Positions 12,804-22,011 are shown, counted from the stretch's first letter. The stretch: 38,207 nucleotides of DNA from an uncultured Clostridia bacterium (GCA_944392175.1 CALXVT010000001.1:1-38207), one strand, 5' to 3'. The notes: generated from the letters alone by a model not told the origin. A program made the numbers and translations.

Positions 12804-14655
12804 TTAAATCTCAATCCTAGGTGCATATCTCTCAAGCCACATATTAACCTGGCAAAGGTATGCCATAAGTTGAGGACCAGTCATCAATTGGCCAAACCAA
12901 GGCCTAGTAAATGCAGAGCCATTTGTTTCCAAAATTTCTAAAATATATTCTCTATTTAATAAATCATTAATTGGGGCATTTTTATTATCCATAATTGTGG
13001 TAAGCATATCTTTTACGGCTTTTAAATAAGTAGGATTATGTGTTTTTGGATATGGTGATTTTTTTCTATTAACAATTTCATCAGGTAAAACATCTTTCAT
13101 AATATATCTCAATAAACCTTTTTCACGGCCTTTATAAGCTTTCATTTCCCAAGGAATATTCCAAACATATTCTGCTAATCTATAATCACAGAATGGAACA
13201 CGAAGCTCAAAGCCGTTGTACATACTCATTCTATCAGATCTATCTAATAAAGTCTGCATAAACCAGTTTAAAGTTAAATGTGATATTTTTCTTTTTTCAG
13301 CAGTTTCTTTAGAATCAGTATCTAAAATCTCTACATCTGCTAAACTTTCATTATATCTAAAATCTATATAATCTTTTAAATTAATTTTTGAAGATATATT
13401 TTCATTTAAAAGATGTTGTCTTTCATATATAGCAATAGACCATGGGAAAGTTCCACTATTCAAAGCATCTTCTCTAAAAAACCAAGGATATCCACCAAAG
13501 ATTTCATCAGCACATTCTCCACTTAAAGAAACAGTTGCGTATTGTTTAACATTTTTACAAAGTAAAAGCATAGAAGAATCAACATCAGCCATTCCAGGAA
13601 CATCTCTTGCTATCATAGCATCTTCTAAATATTTAGCTAAATCAGGTGTATCTAAAACAATTGTAGTATGATTTGTTTTATATTTATTAACCATTAAATT
13701 AATATAATAATTATCAGAATTAGGTTGAAAATCACTTTTTACAAAATTTTTGTCATTATCTACATAATCAACTGAAAAAGTATTTAGTGGAGGTAAATCA
13801 TTTTTTCTGCAATATTCACTTGCATATGCCGTGATTATACTAGAATCTAATCCACCAGACAAAAATACACATAAAGGAACATCAGAAACTAATTGCTTTT
13901 TTATGCTATCTTCTAATAGAAATTTGATTTGATCACATGTTTCAGTAAAAGAATGGTTATGCGGTTTACTTATAAATTTCCAATATCTATGGACGTGTAA
14001 TCCATATTTATTAAATATTGCAAAATGAGCAGGAGAAAGTTCATAAATATTTTTAAATACTGTAGTACCAGCAGTATGTGCAGGACCAATTCCAAAAAGT
14101 TCACATATGCCATTTTCATCAATAATTTTTTCTATATTAGGAAATTCAAATAAAGCTTTTATTTCAGAAGCAAAAATTAAATTATCATTACATATAGTAT
14201 AAAATAATGGCTTAATTCCAAAATGATCTCTAGCTAAAAATAATTCTTCTTTATTTTTATTCCATATTGCAAAGGCAAAAATACCATTAAGATGTTTTAC
14301 AACATCATAACCATAAAATATAAATGCTTTTAGTAAAACTTCTGTATCAGAAGTAGTTGAAAATTTGAATCCATTTTGAACTAGAATGTTTTTTATTTCA
14401 GGTACATTATATATTTGCCCATTATAAACAATGGAATATTCGTTTTCTTCGTATGTAGTAATCATAGGTTGTTTGCCACCGTATAGGATCAATTACAATC
14501 AATCTTTTATGTGCCATAAAAACATTCTCATTATCAGAATAAATACCTTCTTCATCAGGGCCACGTCTGGTTAAAGTATCTTTCATATTATTTAAAACAT
14601 ATAAAGGATTTTCTATATTTTTTTTAAAATTTGTAAATCCAACAATTCCACACAT
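12804..14655 (-). pseudogene. asnB: Asparagine synthase (glutamine-hydrolysing), interrupted by a one-base frameshift
   Basis: AsnB makes asparagine from aspartate, ATP and glutamine. The first part (14655 down to about 14482) starts MCGIVGF with the Cys2 nucleophile, then RRGPDEEG and AHKRLIVIDP. The reading then shifts: one extra base at about 14481 separates ...VIDPI from GGKQPM, and the rest (VYNGQIYN, FLARDHFGIKPLFY, the ATP-binding FLSGGLDSSIITAYA, GFELRVPFCDYRLAEYVW) is intact to the stop at 12804. Removing one base restores about 616 residues, the normal class B length. GGAGG precedes the ATG. No slippery run is seen at the site, so programmed frameshifting is unlikely; either the gene is newly dead or the base is a sequencing error. 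The downstream frame alone (12804-14492) lacks the catalytic cysteine. A second copy of its 3' end lies at 11189-11272. Confidence 0.85.
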
Positions 14656-14685
14656 ATATATACCTCCATTTGGAAAATAATTTAT

Positions 14686-14724
14686 AAAAAGTCAAATTAA
14701 CATAACACAAAAATAGACTTTTTT
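14686..14724. repeat. Inverted repeat upstream of asnB
   Basis: AAAAAGTC (14686-14693) / GACTTTTT (14717-14724) in the divergent region between asnB and the GT4 gene. The rest of this 250-base gap is nearly pure A/T with the GT4 promoter at its right end. No T-box consensus was seen. Confidence 0.35.
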
Positions 14725-14817
14725 TCTATTTCCAATATATGCAAAATAAAATAAAAAAGTGATTAGAAAATAAAGGAAAAATAAAAGTAAAAAAATAAAA
14801 TATTTATGAAAAAGTTA

Positions 14818-14846
14818 TTTACATTTGTCGAAAAGTTATATACAAT
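14818..14846 (+). promoter_or_regulatory. Promoter of the GT4 gene containing a perfect 0A (Spo0A) box
   Basis: TTTACA (14818-14823), 17 bases, TACAAT (14841-14846). TGTCGAA (14826-14832), the 0A-box consensus in forward orientation, lies in the spacer just after the -35 element. That position is usually linked to repression, though activation cannot be excluded. This is sequence evidence only. Confidence 0.6.
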
Positions 14847-14905
14847 ATTACTAATATGACTAAAAAATACTAAAGAAAATGTTTTAAAGAAAGGGGCTTA
14901 AACGA

Positions 14906-16198
14906 ATGAAGGTTTTAATGCTAACATGGGAATATCCACCTAGAGTAGTAGGAGGGATTGCTAGAGTAGTACATGATTTATCTCATAGGTTAATAAAAGA
15001 TGGTCATGAGGTAACAGTAGTAACATACAAAGAAGGAAATGTACAAGATTATGAAGATGATAAAGGAGTTAAAGTTTATAGGGTAAATAATTATATGATT
15101 AATCCAAACAATTTTATAGACTGGATTATGCAATTAAATTTTAATCTTATATCTAAAGCAACAGAACTAATAAATAAAGAAGGCCCATTTGATGTAATAC
15201 ATGCCCATGATTGGTTAGTAGCATATGCAGCAAAAACCTTAAAAGATTCTTTCAAAATACCTGTAGTTTCAACAATACATGCAACAGAATCAGGAAGAAA
15301 TTCTGGAATACATGATGAGGTACAAAGATATATTAATGATACAGAGTGGATGCTAACATATGAATCTACAGAAGTTATTGTAAATAGTAATTTTATGAAG
15401 AGTGAATTACAAAGATTATTTGGTTTACCTTTTGAGAAAATCAATGTTATTCCAAATGGTGTAAATTTAAATTTATACAATGGTGTAGAAAGAGATTATA
15501 ATTTTAGAAGACAATATGCAGCAGACAATGAAAAAATTATTTTATATGTTGGAAGACTTGTTTATGAAAAAGGAATTCAAAATCTAATTGCAGCAATGCC
15601 AAAAGTATTAAATAATTATCATGATTCTAAATTAATAATTGCCGGAAAAGGCGGAATGATAGACGAATTAAGAGACGAAGTTAGAAGATTAAATATAGAA
15701 AATAAAGTTTATTTCACAGGATATCTAAATTTAACTCAAGTAACAAAAATGTATAAATGTGCAGATGTTGCAGTATTTCCAAGTACATATGAACCATTTG
15801 GTGTAGTAGCACTAGAAGGAATGCTATCAGGCACACCAGTAGTAGTTTCAGATGTTGGTGGTTTAAATGAAATTGTAGAACACAAAGTAAATGGAATGAA
15901 GAGTTATGCAGGTAATCCAAATTCAATTGCAGATTCAATACTAGAATTATTATTTAATCCTGAATTATGTGCAAATGTTGCAAAAGCAGCAAAAGCAAAA
16001 GTAAAATCACAATATAATTGGAATAAAATTGCACAAGATACACATTTTATATATCAAAAAGCAATTTGTCAAACAATGGCAGAAAAACAAAGAAGAGAAA
16101 TCGAACAAGAAAAAGCAAAGAAAACCAAAAAAGCAAAAAATACGGAAGGCGAAATTACAAATTTATTAAGTTTCAAAAAAAGACATGCTTATGCATAG
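14906..16198 (+). CDS. GT4 glycosyltransferase, glycogen synthase-like
   Basis: A GT-B fold retaining glycosyltransferase of 430 residues. The N-terminus MLTWEYPPRVVGGIARVVHD (5-24) holds the glycine-rich donor loop typical of starch/glycogen synthase-like GT4 enzymes. IHAHDW (98-103), VSTIHATE, VIPNGVN (181-187) and LYVGRLVYEKG (213-223) follow, then the E-x7-E motif E296-PFGVVAL-E304 that binds the nucleotide sugar. ADP- or UDP-glucose specificity cannot be read from the sequence. After the fold, a basic charged tail (about 385-430, rich in KK and KAKK) ends in LLSFKKRHAYA and is not part of the family. GGGG(C) and AAAGGGG precede the ATG. It overlaps closely with ylbF (12-base gap). The 0A box in its promoter fits storage polysaccharide (granulose) being tied to sporulation in clostridia, but that link is inferred. 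Confidence 0.88.
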   Translation: MKVLMLTWEYPPRVVGGIARVVHDLSHRLIKDGHEVTVVTYKEGNVQDYEDDKGVKVYRVNNYMINPNNFIDWIMQLNFNLISKATELINKEGPFDVIHAHDWLVAYAAKTLKDSFKIPVVSTIHATESGRNSGIHDEVQRYINDTEWMLTYESTEVIVNSNFMKSELQRLFGLPFEKINVIPNGVNLNLYNGVERDYNFRRQYAADNEKIILYVGRLVYEKGIQNLIAAMPKVLNNYHDSKLIIAGKGGMIDELRDEVRRLNIENKVYFTGYLNLTQVTKMYKCADVAVFPSTYEPFGVVALEGMLSGTPVVVSDVGGLNEIVEHKVNGMKSYAGNPNSIADSILELLFNPELCANVAKAAKAKVKSQYNWNKIAQDTHFIYQKAICQTMAEKQRREIEQEKAKKTKKAKNTEGEITNLLSFKKRHAYA

Positions 16199-16209
16199 GA
16201 GGCTAGAAT

Positions 16210-16545
16210 ATGAATATATATGATACTGCAAATAAATTAGCATCAGAAATAAAACAATCAGAAGAATTTAGTAATTATAAAAAATCAAAAGAAGCATTAC
16301 AAAGTAATTCAGAATTAAAAACAAAAATAGATGAATTCGATAAATTAAGAGTGGATATGCAAAAAGCAATGCTAAAAGGTGAGCAAAATTCTAAGGAATT
16401 AAGTGTTAAATTACAAAATTTATATACAGAGTTATACCAAAATGAAACATCTAAAAATTATTTGGAATCAGAAATGAGATTTAGTGTTATGCTTACAGAT
16501 ATAAATAAAATTATCAGTGAAGCAGTAAAAGATGTAATGGGATAA
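16210..16545 (+). CDS. ylbF: YlbF/YmcA family regulator
   Basis: A small all-helical protein of 111 residues with the YlbF/YmcA pattern: IYDTANKLASEIKQSEEFSNYKKSKEAL at the N-terminus (read as two segments), a central amphipathic helix with IDEFDKLRVDMQKAM, and a C-terminal helix with SEMRFSVMLTDINKIISEAV. In Bacillus, YlbF, YmcA and YaaT form a complex that stimulates the Spo0A phosphorelay and RNase Y-dependent RNA processing. The ribosome binding site AGGAGG overlaps the stop codon of the GT4 gene, so the two genes are translationally close. Which member (YlbF or YmcA) it corresponds to cannot be decided; the symbol is by family. Confidence 0.85.
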   Translation: MNIYDTANKLASEIKQSEEFSNYKKSKEALQSNSELKTKIDEFDKLRVDMQKAMLKGEQNSKELSVKLQNLYTELYQNETSKNYLESEMRFSVMLTDINKIISEAVKDVMG

Positions 16546-16552
16546 ATTTGAT

Positions 16553-16600
16553 AAGGAGGAAGGGATATATTTTATAAATATATCCCTAATTTGATTTATG
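16553..16600 (+). promoter_or_regulatory. Shine-Dalgarno, hairpin and start codon arranged as a structure-bridged start site
   Basis: AAGGAGG (16553-16559) is followed by one base, then a perfect hairpin AGGGATATAT (16561-16570) / ATATATCCCT (16578-16587), then 10 bases, then ATG (16598). In linear distance the ribosome binding site is 38 bases from the start, too far. With the hairpin folded the effective spacing is about 11. There is an in-frame TGA just upstream of the ATG, so no earlier start exists. Confidence 0.6.
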
Positions 16601-17287
16601 GAAGAATTAATTATTTTAATTGTAATAATAATTTCGATTATAGTATTAAAGATAGTTTTTAAAGCAAATGTAAAAGAAATAAAAAATATTGCTAATGATG
16701 AAAAATTAAATAATATTACTAAAAAGCTTCCTTCTAACAAAGAAATATGTAAAACAATATTAAAAAAATTAAATAATGAAGATGTGGAAATAGAGGAGGA
16801 AGAAAATACAAATTGTTTTTATTTTATAGCAACAAATAAAATTATTTTAAATAAGGAAAATAGTTATTTTGTAAGAATACAAACAATTGCTCATGAATGC
16901 ATTCATTCAATACAAGATAAAAAAATGCTGTGGTTTAATTATATATTTTCTAATTTATTAAATCTGTTTTTTATTATATTAATTATTTTAGAAATTGCTG
17001 ATATAGTACAAAATACGATTTTATTTGCCGGAATCTTTTTGATATTAATTTTAATTCAATATTCAGTAAGAAGTACTTTAGAAATTAATGCTATGACAAA
17101 AGCAAAATATTTGGCATGCGAATATTTAAAAGATCAAAATATTAAGGAAATAAATGAAATAGCAAATAAATATGAGATGCTAAACAAAGCAGGAATAAAA
17201 TATACATGTTTCCAATTATTAAGCTCAAAATTATTTATGATATTCATTTATCTTATAATTTCAATAATTTTAAATTTAATAAAATAA
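16598..17287 (+). CDS. Membrane zinc metallopeptidase, YugP-like
   Basis: A 229-residue protein with an N-terminal membrane helix (3-20, LIILIVIIISIIVLKIVF), a soluble zinc-peptidase section and two or three more hydrophobic segments (about 112-133, 138-156 and the C-terminus). The motif HECIH (99-103) within VRIQTIAHECIHSIQD is a classical HExxH. E162 in STLEINAMTKAKYLA lies where YugP-type (Zn_peptidase_2) proteins carry the third ligand, in a conserved E-x-N-A-(S/M) stretch. Typical YugP has HEVGHA; this protein differs (HECIHS), so it is a divergent member. Substrate unknown. Its start depends on the hairpin-bridged site upstream. It is the last gene of the GT4-ylbF run, and has no clear terminator of its own. 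Confidence 0.75.
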   Translation: MEELIILIVIIISIIVLKIVFKANVKEIKNIANDEKLNNITKKLPSNKEICKTILKKLNNEDVEIEEEENTNCFYFIATNKIILNKENSYFVRIQTIAHECIHSIQDKKMLWFNYIFSNLLNLFFIILIILEIADIVQNTILFAGIFLILILIQYSVRSTLEINAMTKAKYLACEYLKDQNIKEINEIANKYEMLNKAGIKYTCFQLLSSKLFMIFIYLIISIILNLIK

Positions 17288-17341
17288 GTTTTTATCAAAA
17301 ATGTATATTTGCCTTAAACAATAAAAATATTATAAAAAACC

Positions 17342-17376
17342 TTTAAAAAAACTCCGAAATGTTATACAATATTGTA
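17342..17376 (+). promoter_or_regulatory. Candidate promoter and palindrome upstream of recJ
   Basis: TTTAAA (17342-17347), 17 bases, TACAAT (17365-17370); the -35 is weak. The -10 sits in a perfect 12-base palindrome, TACAATATTGTA (17365-17376), which could be an operator. Confidence 0.35.
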
Positions 17377-17405
17377 CAAATTGTAACTATATAAGGAGAA
17401 AGTGA

Positions 17406-19094
17406 ATGATAAAAAAATGGGAAATTTATAATTCTGATGAACAAAAAGTAAAAGAAATATGTGAAAAATATAATTTAAATGAAGTTATAGGGAAGATAAT
17501 AGTAAATAGAAAAGTTGTTAATGATGATGATGTCAGAATTTTTATAACACCTACGAGAGACGATTTCCATGATCCATTTTTATTTAAAGATATGGATATT
17601 GCAGTAAACAGAATAATAAAAGCAATAGACAATAAAGAAAATATTTTGATTTATGGTGATTATGATGCAGATGGCATAACAAGTACTACTGTATTAAAAA
17701 AATATCTTCAAGAAAGAGGAGGATTAGTAAATACATATATTCCAAATAGATTAGATGAAGGTTATGGTTTAAACAAAGAAGCAATAAAAAAGATAAAAGA
17801 TATGAGGACAGATTTAGTTATAACTGTTGATTGTGGCATTTCAGGAATAGATGAAGTAGAATACGCAAAAGAATTAGGATTAGAAGTTATTGTAACTGAT
17901 CATCATGAAGTTGGAGATGTATTACCAAATGCATTGGCTGTAATTGATGCTAAAAGAAAGGATAATACATATCCATTCAATATGCTTGCAGGAGTTGGAG
18001 TTGTATTTAAATTAATCCAAGCAATATCAATAAAATTGAACTTGAAGGCGGAAGAATATTTAAAATATTTAGATTTAGTATGTGTTGGAACAATTTCAGA
18101 TATTGTACCATTAGAAGGTGAGAACAGAACTATTGCAAAACTTGGATTAATGCTAATTCGTGTAACAAAAAATTTAGGATTAAGGGAACTTATAAAAAGT
18201 TCTGGTTACAAAGAAATAGATTCTAATACAATTTCATTTGGAGTAGCTCCACGAATTAATGCATGTGGAAGAATGGGGCACGAAGATGAAGCGTTAAATT
18301 TATTCTTGGCAGAAACAAAAGAAGAAGCAATAAAAATAGCTAAAAAATTAAATGATTACAATGTCTTAAGACAAACTACCGAAAAAGCAATATATGAAGA
18401 TGCTATTTCTAAAATAGAAAAAGAAAATATAGAAAATAAAAACTCTATAGTTGTTGGAGGACATAATTGGCATCATGGTGTTATAGGAATTGTTTCATCA
18501 AAAGTGACAGAAAAGTATTATAAACCAAGTATATTATTATGTTTTGAAGATGATTTGGCAAAAGGTTCTGGAAGAAGTATTCAAGGATTTGATTTACATG
18601 ATGCACTAACAAAATGTGGAGATTTATTAGATAAATACGGCGGACATGCTATGGCTGTTGGACTTACTCTTAAAAAAGAGCATTTTGAAGAATTTAAAGC
18701 AAGATTTGAGGAAGTAGCTAAAAAAGCTAACATAAAAGAAATGATTCCAACTTTATATATTGATGAAGAAGTTAAACTTAAAGACATTAGTATGGATTTA
18801 GTAAAAAGTTTATCTATATTAGAACCATTTGGAGAAGCAAATAAAGTTCCACTGTTCTTAATTAGAAACTTAAAGATAGATTCTATAAGAGCATTATCAG
18901 AAGGAAGACATTTAAAATTAAGCTTAAGAGATGAAAGTATGGTTATAAATGCGATTGGTTTTGATATTGGAAGTTTAGCAGAAGAATATAAAATTGGAGA
19001 TAAAATTGATGTTGTAGGAACATTAGAAATTAATAGCTTTAACGGATTTAGTTCTGTACAAATAAATATAAAGGACTTAAGGAAAAGCTACTAA
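17406..19094 (+). CDS. recJ: Single-stranded-DNA-specific exonuclease RecJ
   Basis: RecJ degrades single-stranded DNA 5' to 3' in recombination and mismatch repair. The 562-residue protein has the DHH phosphoesterase core: ILIYGDYDADGITSTTVL (residues about 78-95) with the metal-binding aspartates, VITVDCGISG, VIVTDHHEV with the DHH triad, and APRINACGRMGHEDEALNLFL. The DHHA1 domain carries VVGGHNWHHGVIGIVSSKV and GGHAMAVGLTL, and the C-terminal OB-fold ends in FSSVQINIKDL. ATAAGGAG precedes the ATG. It begins a four-gene run with relA/spoT, the MBL hydrolase and hisS, with gaps of 12, 44 and 14 bases. The same order is frequent in Clostridia. Confidence 0.96.
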   Translation: MIKKWEIYNSDEQKVKEICEKYNLNEVIGKIIVNRKVVNDDDVRIFITPTRDDFHDPFLFKDMDIAVNRIIKAIDNKENILIYGDYDADGITSTTVLKKYLQERGGLVNTYIPNRLDEGYGLNKEAIKKIKDMRTDLVITVDCGISGIDEVEYAKELGLEVIVTDHHEVGDVLPNALAVIDAKRKDNTYPFNMLAGVGVVFKLIQAISIKLNLKAEEYLKYLDLVCVGTISDIVPLEGENRTIAKLGLMLIRVTKNLGLRELIKSSGYKEIDSNTISFGVAPRINACGRMGHEDEALNLFLAETKEEAIKIAKKLNDYNVLRQTTEKAIYEDAISKIEKENIENKNSIVVGGHNWHHGVIGIVSSKVTEKYYKPSILLCFEDDLAKGSGRSIQGFDLHDALTKCGDLLDKYGGHAMAVGLTLKKEHFEEFKARFEEVAKKANIKEMIPTLYIDEEVKLKDISMDLVKSLSILEPFGEANKVPLFLIRNLKIDSIRALSEGRHLKLSLRDESMVINAIGFDIGSLAEEYKIGDKIDVVGTLEINSFNGFSSVQINIKDLRKSY

Positions 19095-19106
19095 AGGGGG
19101 AATAAT

Positions 19107-21305
19107 ATGTCAGAAGTACAAAACAAAACTATAGAAGATGTAATAACTTTAATGAAACAAAAGAAGAGATGGCCTGATACAAAAATGATATTAAAAGCAT
19201 ATAATTATGCAAAAGAAAAACATGGAACACAATGTAGAAAATCAGGAGAACCATATATAATACATCCTGTACAAGTAGCTTATATACTAGCAGATATAGG
19301 TCTAGATGAAGCTACAATTTGTGCTGCACTTCTTCATGATGTTGTAGAAGATACAGAAGTAACACATGAAGATTTAGTAAGAGATTTTGGAGAAGAAATT
19401 GCTGGTATGGTTGCAGGTGTTACTAAACTTGGAGAATTAAAATATCATGCTAGTAATGAAGAAATGCAAGTAGAAAATTATAGGAAAATGTTCTTAGCTA
19501 TGGGAAAAGATATAAGAGTTATAATTATAAAACTTGCAGATAGATTACATAATTTACGTACTTTAAAATATTTAAGAAGAGATAGACAAATAGCAAATGC
19601 AAAAGAAACAATGGAATTATATGCGCCCCTTGCAAATCGTTTAGGTATTTATTCATTAAAATGGGAATTAGAGGATTTAGCTTTTAAATATTTATATCCA
19701 GAAGAATATAGAGAATTAGTTGAAGGAATAAATAAAAAAAGAGAAGAAAGATTAAAATTTATAGAAAAAATAATGGATGACATTAGAGTTGCACTAAAAA
19801 AAGAAAAAATAGAAGCAGAGGTTACAGGAAGAGCAAAACATTTATATTCTATATATAGAAAGATGAAAAGAGATAATAAAACATTAGATCAAATATATGA
19901 TTTATTTGCTTTGCGTATATTAGTAAATTCAGTAAAAGACTGTTATGCAGCACTAGGTGTCGTTCATGAAATGTATAGTCCTATGCCAGGAAGATTTAAA
20001 GATTATATTGCTGTTCCAAAACCTAATATGTATCAATCAATACATACAACATTATTAGGAGAAAAAGGAACACCATTCGAAGTACAAATACGTACTTGGG
20101 AAATGCATAGAATTGCAGAATATGGTATTGCTGCCCATTGGGCTTATAAAGAAGCAAATTATGGTAAAAAGGGAAAACAAGTAGTAACAGTTACTACAGA
20201 CAAATTAGCATGGCTTAGAGAGACATTAGAATGGCAACAAGATATGAAAGATCCACAAGAATTTTTAAATACATTAAAGACAGAATTATTTGAGGATGAA
20301 GTTTATGTATTTACACCAAAAGGAAAAATTTTAGTGCTTCCAAGAGATGCTACACCAATAGATTTTGCATATGCAATTCACGAAGAAATTGGAAATCATA
20401 TGGTAGGCTGTAAAATTAATAGTAAAATGATGCCAATTATTACTAAACTACAAAGTGGTGATATTGTAGAAATAATGACATCTGACTCACAAAAAGGTCC
20501 AAGTAGAGATTGGCTTAAATTTATAAAAACAACTAAAGCGAAAAGTAAGATTCAATCATGGTTTAAAAAAGCTCAAAGATCTGAAAATATAGAAAAAGGT
20601 AAAGATTTAATTGAAAAAGAAATAAAAAGAATTGGAATGAGCTATGATGAATTATTTAAACAAGAATATTTAAATGCTGCTTTAGATAGATATAAGTTTA
20701 AAAATGCAGAAGATATGTATGCAAGTGTTGGTTTTGGTGCTATATCACAAGTAAAAATTATTTCTAGAATGTTAGAAGAATATAGAAAAAGCCACAATGA
20801 AGAAAATATAGAACAAAAAATAGAAGAATTAACAACTAAAAGAAAAAATACTAAACCTTCACCAACAGGTGTTGTAGTAAAAGGTATTGATAATTGTTTA
20901 GTAAAACTTTCTAAATGTTGTAATCCAGTACCAGGCGACAATATTATTGGATATATTACAAAAGGAAGAGGAGTTTCTGTTCATAGAACAGATTGTGTAA
21001 ATGTAAAAGATTTATTAAAAGATGAAGATAAAATTATAGATGTATATTGGTACACAGAAGAAAAGGCATCTTACAATGTAGATATAAATGTTTTTGCAAA
21101 TGATAGAGATGGATTACTTGCAGATATAATACAAGTAATAAATAAATTAAAAACAAAATTAATGGCATTAAATTCTAAAGCTACAAGAGAACATATAGCT
21201 AGTATAGAACTTACAGTAGAAGTAGAAAATATAGAAGAATTAAATAAAATTCTAAAAGAGTTAAGAAAAGTTGATAGTGTATATGAAGTAACCAGAAAAA
21301 GATAA
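19107..21305 (+). CDS. relA: Bifunctional (p)ppGpp synthetase/hydrolase (RelA/SpoT, RSH)
   Basis: The long RSH enzyme makes and degrades (p)ppGpp in the stringent response. The 732 residues are complete. The HD hydrolase domain carries HD at 77-78 (ALLHDVVEDTEVTHEDLV), with IIIKLADRLHNLRTL at 139-153. The synthetase domain has GRAKHLYSIYRKM (241-253), LFALRILV, and the G-loop region GRFKDYIAVPKPNMYQSIHT (295-314). TGS lies at about 394-455 (VYVFTPKGKILVLPRDATPI), a conserved CC helix around SKCCNPVPGDNIIGYI, and a C-terminal ACT domain at about 660-732. The intact HD motif suggests a bifunctional enzyme. AAGGGGG precedes the ATG, only 12 bases after recJ. Confidence 0.97.
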   Translation: MSEVQNKTIEDVITLMKQKKRWPDTKMILKAYNYAKEKHGTQCRKSGEPYIIHPVQVAYILADIGLDEATICAALLHDVVEDTEVTHEDLVRDFGEEIAGMVAGVTKLGELKYHASNEEMQVENYRKMFLAMGKDIRVIIIKLADRLHNLRTLKYLRRDRQIANAKETMELYAPLANRLGIYSLKWELEDLAFKYLYPEEYRELVEGINKKREERLKFIEKIMDDIRVALKKEKIEAEVTGRAKHLYSIYRKMKRDNKTLDQIYDLFALRILVNSVKDCYAALGVVHEMYSPMPGRFKDYIAVPKPNMYQSIHTTLLGEKGTPFEVQIRTWEMHRIAEYGIAAHWAYKEANYGKKGKQVVTVTTDKLAWLRETLEWQQDMKDPQEFLNTLKTELFEDEVYVFTPKGKILVLPRDATPIDFAYAIHEEIGNHMVGCKINSKMMPIITKLQSGDIVEIMTSDSQKGPSRDWLKFIKTTKAKSKIQSWFKKAQRSENIEKGKDLIEKEIKRIGMSYDELFKQEYLNAALDRYKFKNAEDMYASVGFGAISQVKIISRMLEEYRKSHNEENIEQKIEELTTKRKNTKPSPTGVVVKGIDNCLVKLSKCCNPVPGDNIIGYITKGRGVSVHRTDCVNVKDLLKDEDKIIDVYWYTEEKASYNVDINVFANDRDGLLADIIQVINKLKTKLMALNSKATREHIASIELTVEVENIEELNKILKELRKVDSVYEVTRKR

Positions 21306-21349
21306 ATTGCCAATAAAAGAATAGGTATTCTTGAAATTTGGAGGTTTGT

Positions 21350-21997
21350 ATGATTTTAAAAAAAATAAAGGTTCCTGTAAAATACGTAGGAGAAACAAAC
21401 TGCTATATTGTAACAGACGAAAAAGAAAAAGAGAGTATAGTTATTGATCCAGCTGGAAGTGTTGATAAAATTGTAGCAAATTTAGAAAATTTAGATTCTA
21501 AATTAAAATACATATATTTAACACACTGCCATGCTGATCATATAATGGGAGTTAATGAACTAAAGGAAAGAAAAGGTGGACAGATATTGATACATAGAAA
21601 TGGAAGGGAAAACTTAAAAAGAGAATTTCCAATTCTTACTGAATATATTGGACTCCCACCTGTACATGTTAAAGAAGATACAATTGTCGATGACGGAGAT
21701 GTGATACATGTAGGAAATATCAGTTTTAAAGTAATATTTACTCCGGGACATACAAATGATGGAACATCTTTATATTGTAAAGAGGAAGAAATGTTGTTTT
21801 CAGGAGACACAATGTTTAAAGGAACATGGGGAAGAGTTGATCTGCCAACAGGAAGTTTAGAAGAAATAATGAATTCAATCACTCAAAAATTAATTATACT
21901 TCCAGATGAAACAATAGTATATCCTGGGCATGGAAATCCTACAAGAATAAAAGATGAAAAACCAATTTATTTAGAATTAAAACCAAATATAGATTAG
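21350..21997 (+). CDS. MBL-fold metallohydrolase, glyoxalase II-like
   Basis: A small metallo-beta-lactamase-fold hydrolase (215 residues) of the type that commonly stands between relA and hisS in Clostridia. Metal ligands seen: THCHADHIMG (the HxHxDH motif), FTPGHTNDGTSLY, the aspartate of LFSGDTMFKGTWGRVDLP and the final histidine of VYPGHGNPTRI. The ATG at 21350 follows TTGGAGG at normal spacing; an in-frame TTG at 21338 overlaps that ribosome binding site and was rejected. A thioester such as S-lactoyl or persulfide substrate is usual for this group, but the substrate cannot be stated here. Confidence 0.9.
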   Translation: MILKKIKVPVKYVGETNCYIVTDEKEKESIVIDPAGSVDKIVANLENLDSKLKYIYLTHCHADHIMGVNELKERKGGQILIHRNGRENLKREFPILTEYIGLPPVHVKEDTIVDDGDVIHVGNISFKVIFTPGHTNDGTSLYCKEEEMLFSGDTMFKGTWGRVDLPTGSLEEIMNSITQKLIILPDETIVYPGHGNPTRIKDEKPIYLELKPNID

Positions 21998-22011
21998 GAG
22001 AAGTGAGAGTT

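Noticed and set aside
12747..12941. Plus-strand open frame of 64 codons
   Set aside because: It runs antisense through the asnB 3' end and over ORF6N debris; no ribosome binding site, and its similarity to FATSS comes from the decayed ORF6N fragment.
14470..14492. Programmed frameshift in asnB
   Set aside because: No slippery heptamer or downstream pseudoknot is visible at CCTATACGGTGGC; a simple one-base change is more likely.
14656..14905. T-box leader for asnB
   Set aside because: The TGGNACCGCG antiterminator consensus is absent on the minus strand; the region is plain A/T.
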